From assembly GCF_008691045.1 (NCBI RefSeq), contig NZ_VMSO01000025.1, forward strand, positions 1 through 39,645: 39,645 nucleotides of DNA, written 5' to 3'. Of this stretch, positions 32,258 through 39,645 are shown one piece after another; within the stretch, counting starts at the first letter, position 1; each line of letters opens with the position of its first letter. The notes under the pieces are model-generated. The model ran no database searches. It had not been told where the DNA came from and was given only the letters and a program-made list of their open reading frames with translations. Both the position numbers and the translations under genes were made by a program. The DNA comes from Mediterraneibacter catenae. GTDB lineage: Bacteria > Bacillota > Clostridia > Lachnospirales > Lachnospiraceae.

Positions 32258-33082
32258 ATGAAAATAGGCAGCAGGGAATTTGATACAGAACACCAGACAT
32301 ATATTATGGGAATCCTGAATGTGACCCCGGATTCTTTTTCCGACGGAGGAAAGTACAGCCGGATCGACGCAGCGCTTGAGCATGCGGAGGAGATGATCGG
32401 CGAAGGCGCGGATATCATCGATGTGGGCGGCGAATCCACCAGGCCGGGACATGTGCAGATCACAGATGAAGAAGAGATAGCCAGAGTAGTCCCGGTCATT
32501 GAGGCGCTGAAGTCACGATTTAACATACCGGTCTCAGTGGACACCTACAAAAGCGCGGTGGCCCGGGCAGCGCTTCAGGCGGGAGCAGATCTTGTCAATG
32601 ATATCTGGGGATTGAAATATGATCCTCAGATGGCGCAGATTATTGCCGGGAGCGGCGCAGCATGCTGCCTGATGCACAACAGGGATAATACCGATTACGG
32701 GCAGTTTATCCCGGAGTTTATGGAAGATATGAGGGAGTGTCTTAAAATTGCGGATAAGGCGGGAATTGCGCGGGATAAGATCATCCTCGATCCGGGCGTG
32801 GGCTTCGGGAAGACGTACGAGATGAACCTGGAGATCATCAGCCGGCTGGAAGTGATGCACGAGCTGGGGCTCCCGATCCTTCTGGGAACATCGAGGAAAT
32901 CTGTGATCGGGCTGACACTGGACCTGCCGCCGGCGGAACGGGAAGAGGGAACGCTCGTGACTACGGTCTATGGAGTGCAGAAAAGATGCGCTTTTGTACG
33001 AGTGCATGATGTGGAGAAAAATAAGAGGGCAGTGCGTATGACGCAGGCGCTGATGAAATACGGAGATGTAAGACATGGATAA
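32258..33082 (+). CDS. folP: Dihydropteroate synthase
   Basis: Condenses hydroxymethyl-dihydropterin pyrophosphate with p-aminobenzoate; the target of sulfonamides. A TIM barrel of 274 residues: MGILNVTPDSFSDGGKY and DVGGESTRPGH (the two signature loops), VSVDTYKSAVARAAL, DILDPGVGFGKT-like segment (IILDPGVGFGKTYEMN) and LLGTSRKSVIG. I chose the ATG at 32258 after AGGGAG; the 17 upstream codons are not DHPS-like. Its stop overlaps the start of the folB-folK fusion by eight bases. Confidence 0.97.
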   Translation: MKIGSREFDTEHQTYIMGILNVTPDSFSDGGKYSRIDAALEHAEEMIGEGADIIDVGGESTRPGHVQITDEEEIARVVPVIEALKSRFNIPVSVDTYKSAVARAALQAGADLVNDIWGLKYDPQMAQIIAGSGAACCLMHNRDNTDYGQFIPEFMEDMRECLKIADKAGIARDKIILDPGVGFGKTYEMNLEIISRLEVMHELGLPILLGTSRKSVIGLTLDLPPAEREEGTLVTTVYGVQKRCAFVRVHDVEKNKRAVRMTQALMKYGDVRHG

Positions 33083-33890
33083 GATAAAAATCAAAGATCT
33101 CGAAATATTTGCAAATCACGGTGTATTTCCGGAGGAGAATGTACTGGGGCAGAAGTTCGTTGTGTCTGCGGAGCTTTATACGGATACGAGAAGAGCCGGC
33201 AGGACTGATGATCTGACGGAGTCCATCCATTACGGACAGGTCAGTGCATTTATTGACATGTGGCTGAAAAAGCATACATATAAACTGCTGGAGAGCGCGG
33301 CGGAGAATCTTGCAGAAGAGCTGCTGCTGAAATATCCGGGGCTGAAAGCGATACGCCTGGAGATCAAGAAACCGTGGGCGCCGATCCGGCTGCCTCTCAA
33401 GACCGTGAGTGTGGAGATCGAGAGGGCGAAACATACTGTATACATTGCCATGGGCTCCAATATGGGCGACAGGGAAAAGTATATCAAAGATGCAGTCCAG
33501 AAGCTGGACGCAGTCAGAGGATGTACAGTCAGATCAGTCTCAGAACTCATTGAGACGCCGCCCTACGGAGTGACAGATCAGGATGATTTCCTGAACGGAT
33601 GCCTTGAACTTGAGACGCTGCTCACCCCGCGGGAACTCTTAAAAGAACTGAACCGGATCGAGGCAGAATCAGGGCGCGAGCGCATTGTACACTGGGGACC
33701 GCGGACACTGGATCTGGATATCATTTTCTATGACGATATAACAGTTCAGGAAAAAGACTTGTGCATCCCGCATGTGGAGATGCACAAGAGAAAATTTGTT
33801 CTGGAGCCGCTGTCGCAGATCGCTCCGTACAAGCGTCATCCGGTGTACGGAAAGACCGTGACGGAGATGCTGGAAACGCTTATTCTGTAA
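33075..33890 (+). CDS. folB-folK: Dihydroneopterin aldolase / HPPK fusion
   Basis: A two-domain folate enzyme of 271 residues. Residues 1-117 are dihydroneopterin aldolase (IKIKDLEIFANHGVFPEE, HYGQVSAFIDMW, IRLEIKKPWAPI). Residues 120-271 are hydroxymethyl-dihydropterin pyrophosphokinase (YIAMGSNMGDREKYI, ETPPYGVTDQDDFLNGCLE, and the ATP/metal motif HWGPRTLDLDIIFYDD). The fusion is common in Clostridia and channels two successive steps. With folE, folP and folC it completes most of the pathway; pABA synthesis and dihydrofolate reductase genes are not in the window. Its last 11 bases overlap the end of the convergent DUF4179 gene. Confidence 0.96.
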   Translation: MDKIKIKDLEIFANHGVFPEENVLGQKFVVSAELYTDTRRAGRTDDLTESIHYGQVSAFIDMWLKKHTYKLLESAAENLAEELLLKYPGLKAIRLEIKKPWAPIRLPLKTVSVEIERAKHTVYIAMGSNMGDREKYIKDAVQKLDAVRGCTVRSVSELIETPPYGVTDQDDFLNGCLELETLLTPRELLKELNRIEAESGRERIVHWGPRTLDLDIIFYDDITVQEKDLCIPHVEMHKRKFVLEPLSQIAPYKRHPVYGKTVTEMLETLIL

Positions 33891-35304
33891 CTTTCACATA
33901 TAGCTCCGGCGTGTCTGCGGCTACGGCGCCGATGTTAAAATACTGCATATACGCACTGTCCAGACAGTCATTGTCTGCAACATAGACGGAGGTGCATTCA
34001 ATCTCTTCCCCGGGATGAATAGTGGTAAAGAGTTCTTCTGTCTCTCCGTTATTTGGCGCACTTTGATAGAACGGGAAGCCGTTAGTTGTAAGCCTTTTCC
34101 AGCTTTCCTGCGCCGGAGAGGATTTGTCACGGGGCTGGGAAAGTCTGTAAGTCCCGTTCCCATTTTCATCAAGATGCCGCAGGAAAGGAGAGAGATAGAC
34201 GTCCTGTGCCGTGTCTCCGGTATTGCGGATTTTTGTCGTTACGATGATGAAAGAAGCTTCTGCACTTTCTGTCTTCCGACTGGCCGCGTTCGTAAAACGT
34301 TCATGGGGCTTTAAAGAACCGTCCTCATTCACGTATTCCGCCAGTGTAGAGTCATAGTCTACAATAAAATTCTCTTCTGGAAATTCATCAGGTGGCAGGG
34401 TATCCGTGACCTGGATATCAACAGCCTGATACTCGATTCCGTGATCGTATATGCTGCCATCAATCTTCATTACGTCATTCAGCCCGCGGATGGAATCATC
34501 GGTGATACCGGAGGCTGCATTCTTGATCTCATTCTCAATCCTCTGATTCTCCTCGTTTATCGCTGCAATTTCTTCTTCTGTCGGATATGGAACCGTGGTG
34601 TCGAGTACTTCGATGTCCAGTCCCTCTGCGACTCTTACCGCCTCATCATCTGCCAGATCAGGACCGTCCAGATATACATGCACGGCATAGCCCCATTCCT
34701 CGTTGAATACAAAGATGTTCTGTATGGTTTCATCACTGTCAATATAGTCTCCCTCACTGGAAAAAATATCTACGCTCATTCCCTGGATATCGACTGTCTT
34801 GACAAAGCTGTCCTCGTTAAACGGAGCATGGAGCGGATCGTCCTGCGTCTGAGATATCTCATAAAGTTCGGCTGCGTTGTACGGGATGACCGACATGCTT
34901 CCTCCTGTTTCCTCGTTGTACCATTTGCTTTCGTATGGCCCTTCTTCCTGATAGACATATCCCTCCGGAACGTAACCCGGTGTGACCTGGATCTCATGTG
35001 CTTCTTTTTCCGCCGGGTCAATAGCAAGAGAATAGGTAAGTTTATCCCCTTCCTGCGTGAGCTGTGCACTGAAAAACTGTCCTGCCGCGTAAACCGTGAC
35101 TCCCAGACCTGCGACCAGCGCGGCAGCCGCGGCGATCGTCCCCCATGCCTTTCGTTTTCTTTTGTGAACCCTGCGGGTCCTGTTCTCGTTTGTGAGTCCA
35201 AGATCACGGTATGTGTCGTTGATCTTCTGCTCGACAGGATCTGGAATTTTTACGCTGCTTTTTAAGATGCGTTCCATTTCTTCCTGAGAATATATTTTCT
35301 TCAA
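33880..35304 (-). CDS. DUF4179 domain membrane protein, probable anti-sigma factor
   Basis: A 474-residue single-pass membrane protein. A cytoplasmic N-terminal region of about 50 residues ends in a basic patch (RRVHKRKRKAWG). It is followed by a membrane segment (about 54-75, TIAAAAALVAGLGVTVYAAG) and a large extracytoplasmic domain, acidic in many places. This is the DUF4179 architecture that is repeatedly encoded after ECF sigma genes in Lachnospiraceae. The start lies 15 bases after the sigma gene stop with GAGGAGG before it. By analogy, the N-terminal tail holds the sigma factor and the outside domain senses envelope state. Substrates or signals are unknown. Confidence 0.85.
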   Translation of the reverse strand: MKKIYSQEEMERILKSSVKIPDPVEQKINDTYRDLGLTNENRTRRVHKRKRKAWGTIAAAAALVAGLGVTVYAAGQFFSAQLTQEGDKLTYSLAIDPAEKEAHEIQVTPGYVPEGYVYQEEGPYESKWYNEETGGSMSVIPYNAAELYEISQTQDDPLHAPFNEDSFVKTVDIQGMSVDIFSSEGDYIDSDETIQNIFVFNEEWGYAVHVYLDGPDLADDEAVRVAEGLDIEVLDTTVPYPTEEEIAAINEENQRIENEIKNAASGITDDSIRGLNDVMKIDGSIYDHGIEYQAVDIQVTDTLPPDEFPEENFIVDYDSTLAEYVNEDGSLKPHERFTNAASRKTESAEASFIIVTTKIRNTGDTAQDVYLSPFLRHLDENGNGTYRLSQPRDKSSPAQESWKRLTTNGFPFYQSAPNNGETEELFTTIHPGEEIECTSVYVADNDCLDSAYMQYFNIGAVAADTPELYVKVTE

Positions 35305-35319
35305 ATTTCGTCCTCCTCT

Positions 35320-35868
35320 CTAATTTTGATGAACTGTTTCCTGTACGGTCCAGAGTTCCCTGAACTTACTGCGCCCTCTGGAAAGCCGTGTTTTTACTGT
35401 GTTTTCCTCCATATCAAGAAGCTGGGCAATCTCGCTGATCTTAAATCCTTCTCCATAGTATAGAAGGAGTATTGTCCGGTATTTTTCATCGAGGGAATTC
35501 ATAAGTTCATTGAATTCGTAATTATTAAGTTCCATACTGCTTTCCCCATATTCGGGAAATTCGCTGACAGGATGTTCCCGTTTATTTTTGCGGAGAATAT
35601 CGATACATTTATTGATCAGGATACGAGTCAGCCAGGTGCGGAAATATTGAGCCTCCGCCAGATGGCTGATAGACCTGTAGCAGGTCTCGATCGTGTCCTG
35701 AATGGCGTCTGCGATATCTTCGTCATTTGTAAAATAAGACCGGGCAACTTTATACATACTCTGTTTATTCATTTCTATCAGCCGGACAAATGCCCGTCCG
35801 TCGCCCTGCTGTGCTTTTGTGACAAGATGTTCCAGAGAGATCCCCTCCTTTCTTTCTGCCGGGTACAT
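35320..35868 (-). CDS. ECF-type RNA polymerase sigma factor
   Basis: A sigma-70 family ECF factor of about 182 residues. Region 2 is SMYKVARSYFTNDEDIADAI, then YFRTWLTRILINKCIDILRK; region 4 is LDEKYRTILLLYYGEGFKIS followed by EENTVKTRLSRGRSKFREL. I use the ATG at 35868 (GGAGG 11 bases upstream). A second strong GGAGGGG lies six bases before an in-frame CTG, just before the usual ECF N-terminus (EHLVTKAQQGDG), so the true start could be that CTG; the frame upstream to 35997 is not plausible. The promoter upstream has ECF-type boxes, suggesting positive autoregulation; the next gene is the likely anti-sigma factor. Confidence 0.9.
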   Translation of the reverse strand: MYPAERKEGISLEHLVTKAQQGDGRAFVRLIEMNKQSMYKVARSYFTNDEDIADAIQDTIETCYRSISHLAEAQYFRTWLTRILINKCIDILRKNKREHPVSEFPEYGESSMELNNYEFNELMNSLDEKYRTILLLYYGEGFKISEIAQLLDMEENTVKTRLSRGRSKFRELWTVQETVHQN

Positions 35869-35957
35869 GGAAGCTGTTTCCTCCTTTCCGGTACTAGCTG
35901 CGAAATTACAAGGCTTGGAGCGTATTGTCCCCTTGTACACTGACGCTACATAAATTA

Positions 35958-35984
35958 GACGGAGAAAATTGATAAAAAGTTTCA
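35958..35984 (-). promoter_or_regulatory. ECF-type autoregulatory promoter
   Basis: On the minus strand TGAAAC (35984-35979), 17-nt spacer, CGTC (35961-35958), followed by TAAT. This is the generic ECF promoter form (GAAAC -35, CGTC -10), placed about 90 bases before the sigma gene start. Confidence 0.65.
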
Positions 35985-36171
35985 CATATATCAACATTTT
36001 ATCATAGCATTATCCTTTGTACGCCGGCGCTGAGATAATTTTCGGAAAAAACATGTATAATAAATCAATAGTGTGGATATTCTACGATCCCTCTGGTAAA
36101 ATAATGACAATAGAGAAAATTCAATTAAGAAGAAATATGTGCGGAAATCAAGCCAAAGGAGGAACGATGTT

Positions 36172-37881
36172 ATGCAGGTCATTGATTTTAAAGACGCCAG
36201 ATGCCGGCACTGTTACAAATGTGTGCGCCACTGTGCGGTGAAAGCCATATCAGTCAGGGATGAACAGGCGCGTATCATGGTGGATCACTGCATTAACTGC
36301 GGACGATGCCTGGAAGTCTGTCCCCAGAATGCGAAGACATTTGCCAGTGATCTTGATCATGTGAAGTCATATTTAGAACAGGGATATAAAACAGTCATAT
36401 CAATTGCCCCCTCCTATGCCGGCGTACTGGACTTTGAGAGGCCCGGGCAGATTGTAGATGCACTTCAGAGACTTGGATTTTATGAGGTACGTGAGACTGC
36501 TGAAGGAGCAGCTCTTGTGACGCATGAATATAAGAAGCTGGTCAGAGCAGGCGAGATGTCCAATATTATTACAACATGCTGCCCCAGTGTGAATGACCTG
36601 ATCGAGAAGTATTATCCGGACTGTGCGAAGCTGATGGCACCTGTGGTTTCTCCGATGATCGCCCACGGGCGTTACATAAAGAAAATGTACGGACCTGACG
36701 TGAAAGTTGTATTTCTGGGACCGTGTATCGCAAAAAAGCAGGAGGCTATCGGTGATGAGAGGGTGAGAGGCGCCATCGATGCGATACTGACATTTGAAGA
36801 ACTAGCGCTGTGGCTGAAAGATGCCGGGATCGATCTTCATGCCTGCGAGGACAAACCGATGGGGAATCCCGATCCGAAGATCAATCGGCTGTATCCGGTG
36901 AGCGGCGGCGTGATCCAGTCCGTGATCACGGAAGAGGATGCAGACGGATATCATAAAGTGTTCGTGGACGGGCTTGAGAACTGTATGGAAATGCTGGAGT
37001 GTTTAAGAAACGGAGAACTCGACCACTGTTTCATAGAAGCGAACGTGTGTGAGGGCGGATGTGCGAAAGGACCGGCATCTGCGCACTGGAATACATCTTA
37101 TGTAAAGACAAAAGTAAAGATCGAAAATGTCGTCTCCTACAAAGCCGCCAGGGATCTGCCGGAGATGAGCGCGGATGAAATGCATAAGAAATTCGGAGAT
37201 CACAGTATCTCGGATATCCGGCCGTCTGAGGAGCAGATCAGAAGGATTCTGCGCTCTACCGGGAAATACACCCCGGAGGACGAATTGAATTGCGGGGCCT
37301 GCGGATATTCTACCTGCCGGGAGAAGGCTGTTGCTGTATTCCAGGGGAAGGCAGAACTCTCTATGTGCATGCCGTATGCGCTGGCGCAGGCGGAGTCCAT
37401 GTCAAATGTGGTAATGGATGTGACCCCGAATATGATCTTTGTTGTCGGAAACGATATGAAGATTCTCGACTGCAATATAAAAGCGCAGGAACTGCTTAGA
37501 GTGGGGCATGAAGAAGCGGTCCAGAGGTATATTTTCGAGTTCATCGAGACAGAAGATATCGAGACGGTCCTTCTTACGAGAGAACCTGTTCTGCGTAAAA
37601 AGATAAAACTGGAAAAGGGGACTGTCATAGCGGAAGAGACAATCGTATACATAGAGAAACTGGATGCCCTTCTTGTCATGTTCCGGGATGTGACGAGAGA
37701 AGAAAAGATCAAAGAACAGCATTATAATCTCAAAGTAGAGACAGTGGAGATGGCGCAGAAGGTCATTGAAAAACAAATGATGGTGGCACAGGAGATTGCA
37801 GGGCTTCTTGGAGAGACGACTGCAGAGACGAAAGTGACGCTCACCAAATTGAGAGATTCAATCCTGAATGAGGAAGATTAG
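36172..37881 (+). CDS. [FeFe]-hydrogenase-like protein with PAS domain (putative sensory hydrogenase)
   Basis: A 569-residue modular iron-sulphur protein. Order: two 4Fe-4S ferredoxin motifs (CRHCYKCVRHC and CINCGRCLEVCP, about 11-60); an [FeFe]-hydrogenase large-subunit domain whose H-cluster cysteine motifs are ITTCCPSV, FLGPCIAKKQE and EANVCEGGCAKGP; a four-cysteine Fe-S domain (CGACGYSTCREKAV...MC, about 371-400); a PAS domain (about 410-515); and a short coiled coil. The motifs depart from catalytic enzymes (MPC is GPC, and VMAC is EANVC) but keep all H-cluster cysteines. This resembles the PAS-linked hydrogenases proposed to sense H2 (group C). No maturases are nearby. The start ATG at 36172 follows AAAGGAGG. 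It is in an operon with the PP2C-type phosphatase 47 bases downstream, a likely output partner. Confidence 0.88.
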   Translation: MQVIDFKDARCRHCYKCVRHCAVKAISVRDEQARIMVDHCINCGRCLEVCPQNAKTFASDLDHVKSYLEQGYKTVISIAPSYAGVLDFERPGQIVDALQRLGFYEVRETAEGAALVTHEYKKLVRAGEMSNIITTCCPSVNDLIEKYYPDCAKLMAPVVSPMIAHGRYIKKMYGPDVKVVFLGPCIAKKQEAIGDERVRGAIDAILTFEELALWLKDAGIDLHACEDKPMGNPDPKINRLYPVSGGVIQSVITEEDADGYHKVFVDGLENCMEMLECLRNGELDHCFIEANVCEGGCAKGPASAHWNTSYVKTKVKIENVVSYKAARDLPEMSADEMHKKFGDHSISDIRPSEEQIRRILRSTGKYTPEDELNCGACGYSTCREKAVAVFQGKAELSMCMPYALAQAESMSNVVMDVTPNMIFVVGNDMKILDCNIKAQELLRVGHEEAVQRYIFEFIETEDIETVLLTREPVLRKKIKLEKGTVIAEETIVYIEKLDALLVMFRDVTREEKIKEQHYNLKVETVEMAQKVIEKQMMVAQEIAGLLGETTAETKVTLTKLRDSILNEED

Positions 37882-37928
37882 CGAAAAAACCGGTCCAGAC
37901 AGCCGGAGAAGAAAGGTGGGATCAGCCT

Positions 37929-39104
37929 ATGAGTGTGAGTATCGATGTGGCATGGAAGAGCCTGAATAAATATCAGGAAGAATTGTGCGGAGATAAAGTG
38001 GAAATCATTAAGACCGAGGATTCGGATATCGTGATCCTTGCCGACGGAATGGGCAGCGGCGTCAAAGCAAATATTCTGGCAACGCTGACTTCAAAGATAC
38101 TGGGAACCATGCTCTACGAAGGAGCAGAGATTGAATCCTGTGTGGAGACGATCGCAAAGACGCTTCCCATCTGTAAAGTGAGAAAAGTAGCTTATGCGAC
38201 ATTTTCCATTCTTCAGATATTCCACAATGGAAACGCTTATCTGGCAGAATTTGATAATCCGTCGTGTGTGTTTATCCGGGATGGGAAGATCGTGGATTAT
38301 CCTTGTGAGACTCGTGAAATTGAGGGAAAGAGGATCCGCGAATACTGGTTTGCGGTGAAGAAAAATGACTGTTTCGTCCTGATGAGCGACGGCGTTGTCT
38401 ACGCCGGAGCAGGTTCTATCCTGAATCTTCAGGGGTGGACATGGGAGGCGGTGGCGGAATATACACTGAAATGTACGAAGAAGTCGCTCTCTGCTTCAAG
38501 GCTGGCCGTTATGCTGAGCCAGGCATGCGATGAGCTGTACGAGGAGAGACCCGGGGACGACACGACAGTAGCGGTGGCCAGAGTTATAGAGAGGCGTGTG
38601 GTCAATATCTTTACAGGACCGCCGAAAGCAAAAGAAGATGATGAACGGCTGATGCATGATTTCATTCATTCCGAAGGGAAGAAGGTTATCGCAGGGGGAA
38701 CAAGCGCTAATATCGCTGCCAGGGTGCTGGGGCGTGAGATCACGACAAAAGTGGACAGCCGTAATCCAGACGTGCCGCCCATGGCTGTGATAGATGGTAT
38801 TGACCTTGTGACTGAGGGCGTGCTGACTCTGGGGAAGAGTCTTAAGCTTCTTAAAAAATATGTGAATGACGAATTTGACGCAGAATTCTTTGATGAACTG
38901 GATGCCGATAATGGAGCCTCGCGTCTGGCAAAACTCCTCATTGAAGAGTGCACGGAGCTGAATCTCTTTGTCGGGACAGCAATTAATGAAGCCCACAAAG
39001 ATTCAGAGCTGAATTTTGAGCTGAGCATGAGACAGAATCTGGTGGAACAGCTGATCAGGACGATGGAAAAGGCGGGGAAACATGTGAAAGTGAAGTATTA
39101 TTAA
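37929..39104 (+). CDS. SpoIIE/PP2C-type protein phosphatase with extra C-terminal domain
   Basis: A 391-residue protein. Residues 1-215 are a PP2C (SpoIIE-like) phosphatase with metal-binding acidic motifs ILADGMGSGVKAN, VLMSDGVVYAGAG and PGDDTTVAVARV; GMGSG is the usual SpoIIE loop. Residues of about 220-391 form an unassigned domain beginning after the linker PPKAKEDDERLMHDF, with a glycine-rich motif VIAGGTSANIAARVLGREI and a helical end. No membrane segment. AGAAAGGTGGGA precedes the ATG. The pairing with the PAS-hydrogenase-like gene suggests that redox or H2 signals control dephosphorylation of a partner (perhaps an anti-sigma antagonist, the usual SpoIIE-type substrate); this is inference. 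Confidence 0.88.
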   Translation: MSVSIDVAWKSLNKYQEELCGDKVEIIKTEDSDIVILADGMGSGVKANILATLTSKILGTMLYEGAEIESCVETIAKTLPICKVRKVAYATFSILQIFHNGNAYLAEFDNPSCVFIRDGKIVDYPCETREIEGKRIREYWFAVKKNDCFVLMSDGVVYAGAGSILNLQGWTWEAVAEYTLKCTKKSLSASRLAVMLSQACDELYEERPGDDTTVAVARVIERRVVNIFTGPPKAKEDDERLMHDFIHSEGKKVIAGGTSANIAARVLGREITTKVDSRNPDVPPMAVIDGIDLVTEGVLTLGKSLKLLKKYVNDEFDAEFFDELDADNGASRLAKLLIEECTELNLFVGTAINEAHKDSELNFELSMRQNLVEQLIRTMEKAGKHVKVKYY

Positions 39105-39439
39105 ATTCCGGATTTATCGAACAGAAGCCACTGCGGTAAATAGTAAAGATATGCTAACCGAACAGTGGACACAGAAAAAGAAGATACTGCAACGCTGTGC
39201 CGACCCGCTTTACCTCATCCCCTCGAATCCATGTAACGCGGTATTAAAACACTCGTTCATTGGAACTCGCATTTTAATATCGCTAACATGGAGAACGAGG
39301 TGTATTCGGAACGCTCCATGTCGATGCACAGCTTATGCAGTATCTTCTTTTTCTGCTGTCTCATCCGGCCAGTAGTATACTTATCTTCAGCCGCAGCACC
39401 ATCTTTCAACAAATCCTCATCCTGCTCGGTAGAAAAGGG
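39105..39439. other. Degenerate region with an inverted duplication
   Basis: No confident gene. A 20-nt segment CAGAAAAAGAAGATACTGCA (39172-39191) recurs exactly inverted at 39336-39355 with weaker similarity around it. Both arms read as protein-like QKKKIL, on the plus and minus strands respectively. A minus-strand frame from the adjacent repeat through to 39257 (FFDYDPFSTEQDEDLL, then GRMRQQKKKIL) looks like the remnant of a gene. I do not recognise the family; decayed mobile DNA is the best guess. Confidence 0.5.
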
Positions 39440-39645
39440 ATCGTAGTCGAAAAAGTGCGGGACATGTTCTTTCCGTTTGAATTCGATTTTCGGGATGGGA
39501 AAGAAAGCAGACGGGAGGTATGTATTGTGTACGCACCGTTGGAGCGGCGTCGGCACTTAGAGCGCGTCTTCTGCGCTCTTATGTACCGTTACGCCGCGAC
39601 CGAGTGAAAACGTGTGCGCTAGCAATACATACCTCCCGGCGGACT
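39440..39645. repeat. Structured direct repeat, right copy
   Basis: The second copy of the element at 1-207, in the same orientation; it reaches the window edge, so its right flank is not visible. The terminal stem is CGGGAGGTATGTATTG (39512-39527) with 39623-39638. The inner GCGGCGT/ACGCCGC pairing is perfect here, and the apical hairpin matches the left copy. The minus-strand 22-codon frame (39625 to 39557) encodes the same peptide as the left copy. Its left flank reads on the minus strand as PIPKIEFKRKEHVPHFFDYD, of which the left copy keeps a frameshifted and stop-containing version. Confidence 0.85.

Noticed and set aside
34441..35265. 274-codon open frame opposite the DUF4179 gene
   Set aside because: Antisense to a gene with a clear architecture and operon context; no start signals or motifs.
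36054..36062. TATAAT near 36055 as promoter of the hydrogenase-like gene
   Set aside because: The -10 is good but no acceptable -35 lies 16-18 bases upstream, so I did not call it.
1..39645. Terminal direct repeats as a sign of a circular contig or plasmid with redundant ends
   Set aside because: The copies differ at several positions and their flanks diverge clearly, and the window holds housekeeping chromosomal genes. They are two loci, not an assembly overlap.

Overview
The window reads as a chromosomal segment of a low-to-mid GC anaerobic Firmicute, most likely a gut Lachnospiraceae (Blautia/Dorea/Mediterraneibacter-like). The grounds are strong GGAGG ribosome sites, TTGACA/TATAAT promoters, the era-yqzL-recO-glyS-ppdK neighbourhood, a dimeric-type glycyl-tRNA synthetase, a pyrophosphate-type PPDK and a PAS-linked [FeFe]-hydrogenase-like protein. 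This placement is inference from gene content. No rRNA, tRNA, CRISPR array, prophage or integrase was seen.

Layout: a structured repeat (1-207) lies downstream of topB (minus). A YitT membrane protein (minus) is divergent from an enolase-like protein that has lost most catalytic residues. Two bacterial PH-domain membrane proteins (YdbS/YdbT type) and an M16C metallopeptidase follow. The era to recO interval carries inserted accessory genes: a DUF134-NifX fusion and a PadR regulator with two paralogous membrane proteins. Next come the small overlapping yqzL-like ORF, recO and glyS. A REP-associated tyrosine transposase (RAYT) sits between two GGGGACGTAGTAAAA palindromes, and a third copy lies just before era. 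Then come an M18 aminopeptidase and ppdK.

The second half holds a VWA-domain protein with a small HTH regulator (minus), a small anchored protein, HtrA, and a YtrA-type GntR/ABC operon (minus) with a recognisable YtrA operator. A complete-looking folate operon (folC, folE, an HD hydrolase, folP, folBK fusion) follows, then an ECF sigma/DUF4179 pair (minus) with an autoregulation-type promoter, and a putative sensory [FeFe]-hydrogenase/PP2C phosphatase pair. The window closes in a degenerate region and a second copy of the structured repeat (39440-39645).

Most noteworthy are: (i) the 164-nt direct repeat at both ends, about 98% identical, which folds into a long imperfect hairpin and is better conserved than its own flanks; (ii) the RAYT with three REP-like palindromes; (iii) the enolase-like pseudoenzyme; (iv) the HD protein in the folate operon, a candidate for the dihydroneopterin triphosphate dephosphorylation step that no other gene of this operon covers; and (v) the hydrogenase-like sensor with a phosphatase carrying an unassigned C-terminal domain. 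All functions are read from sequence motifs and recalled family knowledge; no database search was possible.
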